Below are positions 7,611 through 15,713 of a stretch of 21,139 nucleotides of DNA, piece after piece (position 1 is the stretch's first letter; each line of letters begins with the position of its first letter). The DNA is from Glomus cerebriforme (taxonomy: Eukaryota > Glomeromycota > Glomeromycetes > Glomerales > Glomeraceae), in NCBI GenBank assembly GCA_003550305.1, contig QKYT01000210.1, forward strand, positions 8,919-30,057. The letters are read 5' to 3'. The notes under the pieces were generated by a model, which worked only from the letters and a program-made list of their open reading frames with translations, was not told where the DNA came from and did no database searches. Both the position numbers and the translations under genes were made by a program.

Positions 7611-7905
7611 TTACAATAAACAATCACTTTCAGTCCATTTTCTTCTAATACTAAACCCTTTCTCTAATGCATAGTCATTTAAAAATTTCTTAGCATCTTT
7701 CTAAGTTTAAAAGTTTGACTTAAAGTTAGTTTTAAAAGGTAGATTTCTTTATCAGATGAGGAATTAGTATCAAACATAAAAAAGGGTTTATATTATGTTC
7801 TTTTTCTTATAGCAATTCAACTTCAAGTAAAGTTTCTTCTACATCCTGCTCAAAAATTTCAGATTTGACAAAAGAAAGATTAAAATCAGGCAACGTTGGT
7901 TCCAT
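7611..7905 (-). pseudogene. FAR1-like / Mutator-like transposase N-terminal relic
   Basis: The minus strand opens at ATG 7905-7903 with MEPTLPDFNLSFVKSEIF, then acidic EQDVEETLLEVELL, and stops at TAA 7809-7807. A third piece, 7700-7611, reads KDAKKFLNDYALEKGFSI, then RRKWTESDCLL, and ends at TAA. 'FLNDYALEKGFSIRRK' is the signature opening of FAR1-type DNA-binding domains, which in fungi are mostly parts of MULE transposases or domesticated derivatives. The normal zinc-binding and DDE parts are missing. The relic lies just beyond the 3' end of the Gag-MIR gene, on the same strand. It has several stops and frame changes. Confidence 0.68.
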
Positions 7906-7914
7906 AAAGAGGGG

Positions 7915-8130
7915 ATGTTTTATATAACAAGAAAAAAAATGTATAAAGAAAGAGTTATGAAAAGATTATTATGTAATACAATAGCAAATTTTATAATAAT
8001 CAAAAAGCATATGAATAAAAAGTATATAATAGTTTATTTTATCATAATAAATCATAAATCACATGGATTTGTAGAAGGAATTTTACCAGTTAAATGTAGT
8101 TATTTTCAATTTATAATATGTTTATTATAA
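7915..8130 (+). CDS. Small ORF, 71 codons, doubtful
   Basis: An ATG-to-stop frame rich in Ile, Lys and Tyr, as expected of AT-rich noncoding DNA. It starts just 10 bp from the divergent FAR1-like relic and ends before the Gag-MIR gene. There is no recognisable motif, though one stretch (FIIIKKHMNKKYIIVYFIII) is hydrophobic. I do not believe strongly that it is a gene; a short exon or chance frame are equally good readings. Confidence 0.12.
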   Translation: MFYITRKKMYKERVMKRLLCNTIANFIIIKKHMNKKYIIVYFIIINHKSHGFVEGILPVKCSYFQFIICLL

Positions 8131-8201
8131 TAACAATAAATAAAGATAATTTAATGAAATAAAAAATACAAATAATATTTTAAAAAAACTTTTTCTATAA
8201 A

Positions 8202-9475
8202 TTAATCAACAAGTTCAATGCACCACTGTAAATAAAAAATATTTTTATTTAAATAAATAAAATAAAATAAAATAAATAAATTTATTTTTTATTGTATTTT
8301 AAATATATTACCTCATCATTTCCACCGATTCTATCTGAGTGTCCAATTATTTCTTGAAAATTCTCATCATTGATAGTGAAAGTAATATTATGGCTTCGTA
8401 AAAAAAGATATTTATTACCATATATTTGTTTTTCTTTCAAATTAACTATATCTTTTGACTTTACATATAATGCATTATTATTATTTAAATTAACAAATTC
8501 ACAAGCTGAATTAACATAAATTTCACTATTACAAAATGCTGTAAATGTAATTAAGATTTTTTTATTATAATTTTGTAATGATTATTATAAACAATAATAT
8601 AAAACATACCTTCTGATTGCCCAGATTTTGGAGATTTATATTTACCACTTATACCAAATAGCTCATTTGATTCTTTATGTTTCAAATAAAATTTATCATT
8701 ATAAAAAACCATATTCTGTTTATTAAGGTGATCACTTTTAACTTTTGTCAAGTACCATATAGAACTTGAATTATAAAATTTTTCACCAGCAAATACCTAG
8801 AAAGAAAAAGAATAATAATTAATAATAATTTTTTGTTTAATAAAAATTGTGATGAAAATAAAATTTAAATTAATAAATACAAACCACTTTTCTTTGAGAA
8901 CCTGTTTGATAATTTATATCACCTCTTGATAAATATCTTCCAGATGTGACATGTTTTAAAGCGATTAAAGAATCGTATTTAATTATTTTTAATTCATCAA
9001 GCACAACATTATTAAATAATTTAACTATTCCATTAATATCAAGTGTTTGGCCTTTTGAATTAATATTATCTATCCTTTTCATAAATTCAGCTTTAAAGAA
9101 ATCATTTGAATAAGAATTAACAAGTAATATTTTGATTTCTTCAGGATTATTGATCTCTGCATAATTACAAAGTGAACAAAATTTGACAAGAAATGTGACG
9201 ATATAATTTTCATTTTTTTCAGGAATATATTTCATTGCTTGTAATTTTCTCTTACAAGAATCTATAAAAATGTCAAAAGATATATGTGTTTTAAGAGCTT
9301 TAATAAGTTCATCAAAAGAATTAATTTCATTTGAAATTGTTATAGCGGAATCTATCATGAGTTTACAAATCTTTAATATTTCTTCTTCATTTGTAATTTG
9401 TTTAACATAACAAAAAATTTTTACTTGTTTTAACCATTCAGGATGAATAGTTCCGGAATATTTTGGTAACTCCAT
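8202..9475 (-). CDS. Gag-like N-terminus fused to a MIR-type beta-trefoil region (four exons)
   Basis: Four exons join in frame: 9475-8885, 8796-8610, 8538-8312 and 8225-8202, giving 342 residues. The introns (88, 71 and 86 nt) all begin GT and end AG: GTTTGT...TTTCTAG, GTATGT...TTTACAG and GTAATA...TTTACAG. The start is ATG 9475-9473 (MELPKYSG); the longer open frame above it only has GTG. Residues 1-160 resemble a retrotransposon Gag core (KYSG..HPEWLKQVK, then SFDIFIDSCKRKL, F..FCSLCNYAEINNPEE). From about 165 the MIR-like repeats begin: LIALKHVTSGRYL...GSQRKV|VFAG...WYL, then KFYLKHKESNELFG, then YLFLRSHN, closing EIIGHSDRIGGNDEWCIELVD. Known MIR domains occur in protein O-mannosyltransferases and IP3/ryanodine receptors. 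Here there is no signal peptide or membrane segment, so the protein is probably cytosolic. Function unknown. Confidence 0.82.
8226..8311 (-). other. Intron 3 of the Gag-MIR gene, containing an AAAAT/AAAT simple repeat
   Basis: GTAATATATT donor and TTTATTTACAG acceptor on the minus strand. The middle is a run of AAAT and AAAAT units (about 8247-8284). It separates 'NDE' from the last seven residues 'WCIELVD'. Confidence 0.75.
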
Positions 9476-9643
9476 AAGTTTGGAAAGAAGAGAAAGAAGC
9501 AGCGATCTGCTATGACACTGTGACACAGCATTTATATTTAATTTGAATGACCTTCCAATATAGGAAGTTATCTAACCTATTATATATCATACCGAGTACA
9601 AGTACGTCATTTTTAAATAGTTTTTTTTATATATTAAACTAGT

Positions 9644-10076
9644 GTTCCAATCAAAGTTTTAACAAGTTTAATTGAAAACACAGGTGGATATCTTAGCGAA
9701 ATAAAAATACAGATGGTAAGATTAATAATAAGAGAATTATTTAGGTTATATATCAAAAATGTCCAAATATTAAGTATCCCAGTATCTCAAAGTATTATTT
9801 AAAGATAGTATTATTTTAGAATTAGAAAAATTGTTAATTAAATGTCAATATTTAAATAGATTATGTATTACAACTAGCTTGTATAAGTTTAAATTAGTTT
9901 ATAGATGGGGACCTAAATTAGATACTATAAAATTACTTTTTGATTGTTGGAAAAATAGACATCCAATGTTATTACAAACACCATATCTAGGAAGTAATTA
10001 TCTTAATCTAATGGTTAAGTATAAGGTAGATGGAATAGTTAAAAAATATGAATATATAAATGAAGTTTTTGAATGA
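9644..10076 (+). pseudogene. Degenerate duplicate of the F-box/LRR-like gene C-terminus
   Basis: The sequence aligns with 18973-19500. It opens VPIKVLTSLIENTGGYLSEI (the better copy has VPIQVLTSLIKNTSGTLIEI) and runs to a stop near 9804. It then resumes in another frame with LELEKLLIKCQYLNRLCI and TSLYKFKLVYR, and ends WKNRHPMLLQT..., GIVKKYEYINEVFE, TGA 10074-10076. Compared with the better copy it has lost about 87 bp between 'LCI' and 'TSLYKF', plus a smaller piece after EIKI. The F-box and all N-terminal sequence are absent. Codon 9754-9756 is CAA, where the copy at 18097 has its in-frame TAA. Confidence 0.85.
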
Positions 10077-10395
10077 ATTTTAAGAAAATAAAACTAAATT
10101 ATTATTAATTCTTGTTTATGAAATGATTGTATATGTATTTATTATATTATAAGTATGTTCAAATTGAAAAGCTTCGAAGCTTTGGATGAGCATGATATTG
10201 ATTTATTGCCTAATTTCTAAGAATGATAAAATGTAATTACATACAGTAATACGTCTTTTATTTAAATTATTTACACACTTTCAACAACAGAAAAAAAATA
10301 TACGAAGTTAATGTTCATTTGATATTTGACGAATTGTATGATAAAATTATTCGCTAAAATCCTTACTCTTCTTGAATTGAATATACAGTATATAT
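10077..10395. other. Intergenic; one 16-bp perfect palindrome
   Basis: AAAGCTTCGAAGCTTT at 10168-10183 is a perfect palindrome. No gene is seen otherwise. Confidence 0.45.
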
Positions 10396-10534
10396 GGGGT
10401 CAGGTCGAGCCAACCGAATTTTACTATAGTTGTACGCATTTTTTCAGGGCCAGAATTATGATGATGTCAGTCAGATATTATAATGAATAATTAAATTCTA
10501 ACTTGCATTATCTGCGCAAACTTAAACCTGACCC
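10396..10534 (+). mobile_element. MITE copy 2, inverted relative to copy 1
   Basis: Runs from GGGGTCAGGTCGAGCCAACC to CTTAAACCTGACCC. It is flanked by TATAT on the left and TTTTATATATAT on the right. It is the reverse complement of 4612-4798 minus about 47 bp near one end. The terminal GGGTCAGGT / ACCTGACCC is a 9-bp inverted repeat. The internal TGATGTCAGTCAGATA...TTGCATTATC stem is less well preserved than in copy 1. Confidence 0.8.
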
Positions 10535-10947
10535 TTTTATATATATAATTTAGAATTATTAATATTCTTTTATTTGCAAATAAAAAAATTTCCATTCTTG
10601 AATTGATTTATCAGCCATTTGAATAAAATTTTCATGTTATACAAACACCATTCTAACTTGTCTTGATTTACATATACTAAAACAATTCATTTTATTTCTT
10701 CTTCTGAAATAAGACAGCATATTTACAATGTAGACTTTTTTTTTAAATTTATAAAAAAATGTGATAAAAAAAATACATATTGCATATTTATACTAATCTC
10801 GATTGGTCAGGATGTCAAGTGATAATTTTATTAATTTAATTATATGGTGTCATGTACAGTATAAAAGTTGTTATCAAATATGTGATATGACAGCTTGAAA
10901 CTAAGAATACCTAGGTTAAGACTGAGAATATAAAGTTAAGACGAAGC
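10535..10947. other. AT-rich intergenic, no gene seen
   Basis: Nothing I can support beyond short chance-level frames. Confidence 0.4.
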
Positions 10948-11109
10948 AGAATTGAGGAGCTAGAGAAAAATAGAGGAATATTGATGTAGCTTAGTGCCAG
11001 AATCATGAACCTACTAAAAGGGAATCAAAATAATGACATTTCCTTAAATATTTGTTTGCCTACATCTAAATCATTAATAAAAAGATGGATTCTTTTTACT
11101 AAAGAATGA
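10948..11109 (+). pseudogene. Possible relic of a coiled-coil protein
   Basis: One frame of 53 codons plus stop has a single in-frame TAG (10987-10989). It reads RIEELEKNRGILM, stop, LSARIMNLLKGNQNNDISLN, then KSLIKRWILFTKE and stop. Just upstream another frame reads LRIPRLRLRI and DEAELRS. The heptad-like 'RIEELEKN...L.ARI..L' recalls the Glu/Leu-rich coiled-coil proteins that are very numerous in Rhizophagus. The signal is weak. Confidence 0.3.
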
Positions 11110-11791
11110 GATGGATAATGCAATAGAGAAAAGAAACTTTGCATCCAGGAACTTACTGTATCTTTGATTGATCAATGAAAGTTACACAAAGCATCTTGAC
11201 AGATTCATCTGTAACAACAAGATGCATCAAATCTTACTAAAAATATAGGTGTGGTTTCGCCCGATACGATTAAACAGCTAATAACAACCACTCAATCAAA
11301 CTGGAGATAATAACCTCCTCTTTAATAAATTTAAACTTGTCATAATTCATATATTTTTATGCATCACTAAGTTTTTACAATACTTCATGACATCAATGTT
11401 AGAATAGATACACTAATAAATAAATCGTACACTTGTTATTACGACATGAATAAATTTTTGCATATTAAATTAACAAAATAACTAATAAAAAAAGTTGATA
11501 TAAGAACTGAAGGTAACAAAAAAATGTAAAAATTCGTTCTAAAAGAACAACACAACAAAAAAAAAAAAAGAATGAAACTGAAGATTTATAATATTGTTAT
11601 AAGTTAGATACTTTATTAAATAAGATTCTTGTCTGTTTCGTAAGTTTCGTACATTTTGTAGTAAATTTTTTTATGGATCATATTTTTAATTTACATAGTA
11701 CTAAATTTGTATGTTTTAAGAAATCTTATATATCATCAGATAACTAGCATGCTTATTCATCTAGTACAGGTATCTGCTTTTATATACTTAG
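11110..11791. other. Intergenic, 3' of the Sel1 gene
   Basis: No gene seen. Contains an A-run at 11559-11570 and the second AGGTGTGGT...ACCACTCA block (11244-11296). The Sel1 gene's 3' UTR and polyadenylation site should lie just below 11791. Confidence 0.4.
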
Positions 11792-13117
11792 TCACAAAAC
11801 TAAATAATAAGGCACTTGAGAGACATTAATATCTAATCCATTCAAAAAATCTTCAAAGTTAATTGATATTTTTCCATAAGAATTCGGTGATATCATACAT
11901 TTTTCAATCCATTTTGTAGCTTCCATTATATTTTTATCAGTTCCAATTCCATCTCTACAACATTTTGCAACTAAATAAACTGCTCTTAGGCTATTCTTAT
12001 TTGCTAATTTCAAATACCATTTAAATGCTTTACTTTCATTCTTGTTGATAGGATTATCAAGATAATATTCTGCTAGTTTATATTGAGCATTAATTTCACC
12101 ATTTATTGCAGCTTTTCTATTCCAATAAAACCACTTTTCTTCATTTTTTGGAATATATTTTCCATCATAATAATAATTTGCTACTAAATATTGGCTAAAA
12201 GCATCGCCTTTTTCTGCAGCTCTTAAATACCATTCAAAAGCTTTACTTTCATCTTTTGAAATACCTTTTCCATAATAATAAAAATCGCCTAACGTGCTTG
12301 ATGCATTTTTACACTCTTTTGCAGATTTAAAATAAAATTCAAATGCTTTCTTTTCATTAACATCTTGTCCATATTCATAGCATTCACCTAACATATACAT
12401 TGCTTGAATATTTCCTCCTTCTGATGCTTTTAAATACCATTCAATTGCTTTATCATAATCACACTTGATGTTTATACCAAAATAATAACAATTACCTATA
12501 AAATATTGTGATGTTGAATCTCCTTTTTCAGCATTTTTTATATGTAATTTGTAGTTATATCTTCTAATTAAAATAACATTTTTATAAAGAATTAAGGAAT
12601 AAAAATATTGTAAAATGATTTCATTTAACTTTTTAATATCATCAGTTATGGTTTCATTCATTTGATCATAGGAAAATTGATTTGATTCTACTTTTTGATC
12701 ATATTTAATAGCATTAGAAAATATTTCAAGTGCCCTAGCCTTATCAACTTTACATCCAATTCCGCATTGATAAAAATATCCAATTAAGCTTGAATAACAA
12801 AAAATATTTTGTGAACTACTTGTCATGATTTCCAATACATTTTCAGGGTCTAAATCATAATCCATTAAACAATTATTTATAAGTTCATCTATCAAATAAA
12901 TTTCAGATGCAATATCCATATCTAAAAGAATTATATATAATTCTTCTAATAATTCTTTAAAAAATTTTGTGATCAAAGAAGGATTCGTTGGTTTGAAAGA
13001 AAAGGATTCATATTTTACAATATCTGGGTTTGATGAAAACATACTATATTCTAAATCATTAAACTCAATAATATGAGTATACTTTTCGTTATTGTTATTG
13101 CCTAAGTTATCAGACAT
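11792..13117 (-). CDS. Sel1-like repeat (SLR) protein
   Basis: A single uninterrupted frame of 441 residues from ATG 13117-13115 (MSDNLGNNNNE). An upstream in-frame ATG at 13219 would add 34 hydrophobic residues. I prefer the inner start because the MSDN/Asn-rich opening is usual for such proteins in this lineage. Residues 1-100 are unique; about seven Sel1 repeats follow, near 105-137, 202-236, 238-267, 271-303, 308-340, 343-374 and 378-406. Typical repeats read AFEWYLRAAEKGDAFSQYLV and DKAIEWYLKASEGGNIQAMY, with the YYYGKGI/YYDGKYI turn. Sel1 repeats form alpha-solenoids that scaffold protein partners. In Rhizophagus many SLR proteins accompany kinase-like proteins, but no kinase domain is present here. 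No signal peptide with this start. The frame is free of lesions, so this is probably a live gene. Confidence 0.88.
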   Translation of the reverse strand: MSDNLGNNNNEKYTHIIEFNDLEYSMFSSNPDIVKYESFSFKPTNPSLITKFFKELLEELYIILLDMDIASEIYLIDELINNCLMDYDLDPENVLEIMTSSSQNIFCYSSLIGYFYQCGIGCKVDKARALEIFSNAIKYDQKVESNQFSYDQMNETITDDIKKLNEIILQYFYSLILYKNVILIRRYNYKLHIKNAEKGDSTSQYFIGNCYYFGINIKCDYDKAIEWYLKASEGGNIQAMYMLGECYEYGQDVNEKKAFEFYFKSAKECKNASSTLGDFYYYGKGISKDESKAFEWYLRAAEKGDAFSQYLVANYYYDGKYIPKNEEKWFYWNRKAAINGEINAQYKLAEYYLDNPINKNESKAFKWYLKLANKNSLRAVYLVAKCCRDGIGTDKNIMEATKWIEKCMISPNSYGKISINFEDFLNGLDINVSQVPYYLVL

Positions 13118-13238
13118 ATTGAATGAATAGAAAAACAAAGTTTGAGAAAAAAATGGCTTTTTATTTGTTTTTTGTGTAATGTTACAAATAGTCAAAATGG
13201 TTGTCAATGGTTGTCTCATTTACAAAAAATTACGTACA

Positions 13239-13439
13239 TTACACAAATTCAAAAAAAGAAATTTCTTTAACTGATCGTTTAATTCCGGTATGAATTATAC
13301 CTTCATAAGGAGTTAAAAATTTTGTAGTTCGGGCCGAAACTATGAATTTGGCCCGAGTTATATCAGATATGGGATATTCCAAAAGGTCAATATTGTTCCG
13401 CTGTAGCTGACTTCTAACACAACAATAAATCTCATTAAA
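13239..13439 (-). other. 66-codon open frame without ATG, upstream of the Sel1 gene
   Basis: The minus strand between TGA 13442-13440 and TAA 13241-13239 reads FNEIYCCVRSQLQRNNIDLL, EYPISDITRAKFIVSAR, TTKFLTPYEGIIHTG, IKRSVKEISFFEFV. Composition is less AT-rich than the flanks and the residue mix looks like protein. There is no ATG, so it is an exon, a relic, or part of the Sel1 transcript's 5' region. Within it TCGGGCC (13329-13335) and GGCCCGA (13350-13356) form an inverted repeat. I do not recognise the family. Confidence 0.35.
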
Positions 13440-13807
13440 TCATACTTAAATATCCCTTCTATTAGTCTGTTGAGCAAAATCAAATTAATTTCATGTATAA
13501 TCACTGAAACACATGCATATACATAATATAATAAATAAATAAAATTTTAATCTAAATCCTCTTTTTTTAAATATTTATAAAAGAAAGTATGACAGTCAGA
13601 TTTTTTTTAAACATATATATATATCTCTTTCAGATTGAAATAGAATCAATTGTTTTATTCATAATAATAAAGAAGTGGTCTAAATCTTTTTATTATTTGT
13701 TTGTATTTTTTAATTATGATAAATAATTATAGGGATTTTATCATTAAATAGACAATAAATGAATTTACATTTTATTATTAATTTTGAGCAGCAGCACCCA
13801 TCCATTT
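13440..13807. other. AT-rich intergenic, no gene seen
   Basis: Nothing supported. (AT)n run near 13613-13624. Confidence 0.4.
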
Positions 13808-14460
13808 TGAATTTCTATTTTGAAATAAGTGTAAAAAAAAAAAAAAGAATAAAAAAAGAATAAAAAAATTAATTAATTAATAAATTATTATGTGATAATT
13901 GAAATAAAATAAAGAAAATAAAAAAAGCCAAACCTATCTCTTAGTTTAGCACAGTACGACAACCTGCAATATTGGTTTTTTGGAATTTTCACTTTGAAGC
14001 TAAAGTGTAAAAAAAAAAGGTAAATTAATATAATAATTGAAAAAAAGTTAAATAAAATAAAATAATATTACCAATTCACTGCAGAATTCTAATTTGATTT
14101 ACTATTCCAAATTCTTTGCTTTAAAACTAAAGATCAGACCTAAAAGAAAAAAATAATTAATAAAATTGAATTAATTTATTAAATAATAATTTTAATTTAA
14201 TAATCAAAAAAAAAAAAAATTACAAAAAAAATGTGATTTACCTGTATTCTAATCCACAGTATCTAAGCTGAATATTTCAAAATTCTTTCATTTTGAATAT
14301 GTTTTGATGTTTTCATCTAGTGGCATGAAGAGATTTTGAAATAAAAATAAAAATGATTAAATTTATTTTTTAAAATGTAAATTGAATGAACAATAAAAAG
14401 TCATGATAATAATTAATTTACCGTCTAAAATTATCATTAGCCTTATTTTTAATTTTTCTG
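13808..14460 (-). pseudogene. Ladder of exon-like units sharing an FKxK motif, separated by intron-like AT-rich spacers
   Basis: Four to five minus-strand islands, richer in G+C than the spacers, sit at intervals of about 127-174 bp. Aligned on a shared start near 14453, 14297, 14125, 13998 and 13824, they read IKNKANDNFR, FKMKEF*NIQLRYCGLEY, FKAKNLE**IKLEFCSEL, FKVKIPKNQYCRLSYCAKLR and FKIEIQNGWVLLLKIN. Spacers begin with GT (GTAAAT, GTAAATC, GTAATAT, GTTTGGC) and end in pyrimidine-rich YAG (CCACTAG, CTTTTAG, ACACTTTAG). This is what a gene with duplicated small exons and phase-matched introns would look like after decay; two units have in-frame stops. The family is not recognised. Confidence 0.4.
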
Positions 14461-14710
14461 ATATTGATTACTATATAATTTTGTAGCCCATATTAGAGTA
14501 ATTATTTACATTATTTCAATTTATTGTATTGATCGATTTTTATTTTTATTTTTATTTTAAGACAATAATATATTGCTTTTTTGATAATTACTAATTAAAT
14601 AGTAAATTTATATGTATGTAAACAACTCTCGTTTACAAGGTAAAATTTTTGCCTTCCTTTCTTATTTTAATTCTAATTCTTAAATAGAAAATAGAAATAT
14701 AAATATAATA

Positions 14711-14935
14711 TTAACCATTATAAAGAGAATGGAAACATGATCTTGACATTTACTCATGTCCAATTGATTTGAAAGCATAAATAAATGGCTTGTTATCAAA
14801 AAAGGAACTTCTTGGAAAAAAAATTGTTTTGGAAGATCATATTACATATGCATAGTTAATATTTTTTAACTGTAACACTGGATCTTCCGTTCCATTGATT
14901 TTACTTTCTGCTAAACCAGTTACATATAGTGACAT
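14711..14935 (-). pseudogene. Unrecognised protein relic with two in-frame stops
   Basis: From ATG 14935-14933 the minus strand reads MSLYVTGLAESKINGTEDPV, then LQLKNINYAYVI, TGA (14839-14837), SSKTIFFPRSSFFDNKPFIY, AFKSIGHE, TAA (14752-14750), MSRSCFHSLYNG and TAA. The stretch keeps one frame for 75 codons with a varied, protein-like composition, so it probably derives from a real gene. I do not know the family. The exon-like ladder at 13808-14460 lies downstream on the same strand and could be the rest of one gene. Confidence 0.4.
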
Positions 14936-15605
14936 AGTATGTTAACAATAGTAAGAATAAATCTTTAATTCAACATTCCATTTGATAAATTATTATTATT
15001 GGTCATGTTGTGAATAATAACTGATCATATTATTTAGATTAGATGTTGAAAATCATGTGATCAGAATAGTGTATAATCAGATAGATATATATGGTGCATC
15101 AAATTTTATAATATTATACTTTAATTCAATAAGTTTAATTATTAAACAAATATTATTAAAATCCTTTTTGATTATTCATCTTTACAATTTGTATTTTATT
15201 TGTATATACTGCCAAATTAGATGAAATTTTTAAGATTCATTATTTCAACTTTATGCTTATCCTTGCAGAATTAACTAATGGTATGTATATCTTGTCAATT
15301 GTCAAGTACAGTATATTTAAATATATAAATCACAAATATTGCATTATTTTTTAGTTATTAAGATGATTAAATCTTTTGAAATTAATAAAAATATAATTTA
15401 TTAATTACTATTTTAAATATAACTTTTCTTATTTTTTATGAAAACCTTCATAATTTTATTAAATTTATTTGATTTGTATATTTTTTTATCAGTTATAAGA
15501 TATTTGTAAGGATTTAGAACAAATATTATAGATTAATAGTAGATAATTCTTTCCCTCATATTGCTTAAACATTGACAATGTAGGGAGCAATTTAAACAGC
15601 TCTTT
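14936..15605. other. AT-rich intergenic
   Basis: No gene supported. A plus-strand mini-frame at 15221 (MKFLRFIISTLCLSLQ) resembles a signal peptide but stops after 17 codons. The CTGATCAT/ATGTGATCAG pair near 15021-15064 is a loose inverted repeat. Confidence 0.35.
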
Positions 15606-15713
15606 TTATGAAATTTTTTTTAATTTAGATTCTTTTTTGATATCATGTAATTTGTTAAAATCATCTACGCCAAAGGCAATGGTCAGTAGAGGACCGGAGG
15701 TAATTTGTTTCAT
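15606..15713 (-). other. 35-residue ORF with atypical composition
   Basis: ATG 15713-15711 to TAA 15608-15606 reads MKQITSGPLLTIAFGVDDFN, KLHDIKKESKLKKIS. The first 20 codons use C- and G-containing codons that are rare in the surrounding DNA (GGC, GAC, CCG-type context), so they look like a fragment of a conserved gene or mobile element. Family not recognised. Confidence 0.3.

Noticed and set aside
9476..9526. Extension of the Gag-MIR gene to a GTG upstream
   Set aside because: GTG is not a normal start in a fungal nuclear gene and the family-like sequence begins at MELPKYSG.
13118..13219. 34-residue N-terminal extension of the Sel1 protein (upstream ATG), possibly a signal or anchor
   Set aside because: The inner ATG gives the usual MSDN/Asn-rich start; the extension is AT-driven hydrophobic sequence with no clear cleavage site.
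15221..15274. Signal-peptide-like mini-ORF (MKFLRFIISTLCLSLQ)
   Set aside because: Stops after 17 codons, and I see no downstream exon that would continue a secreted protein.
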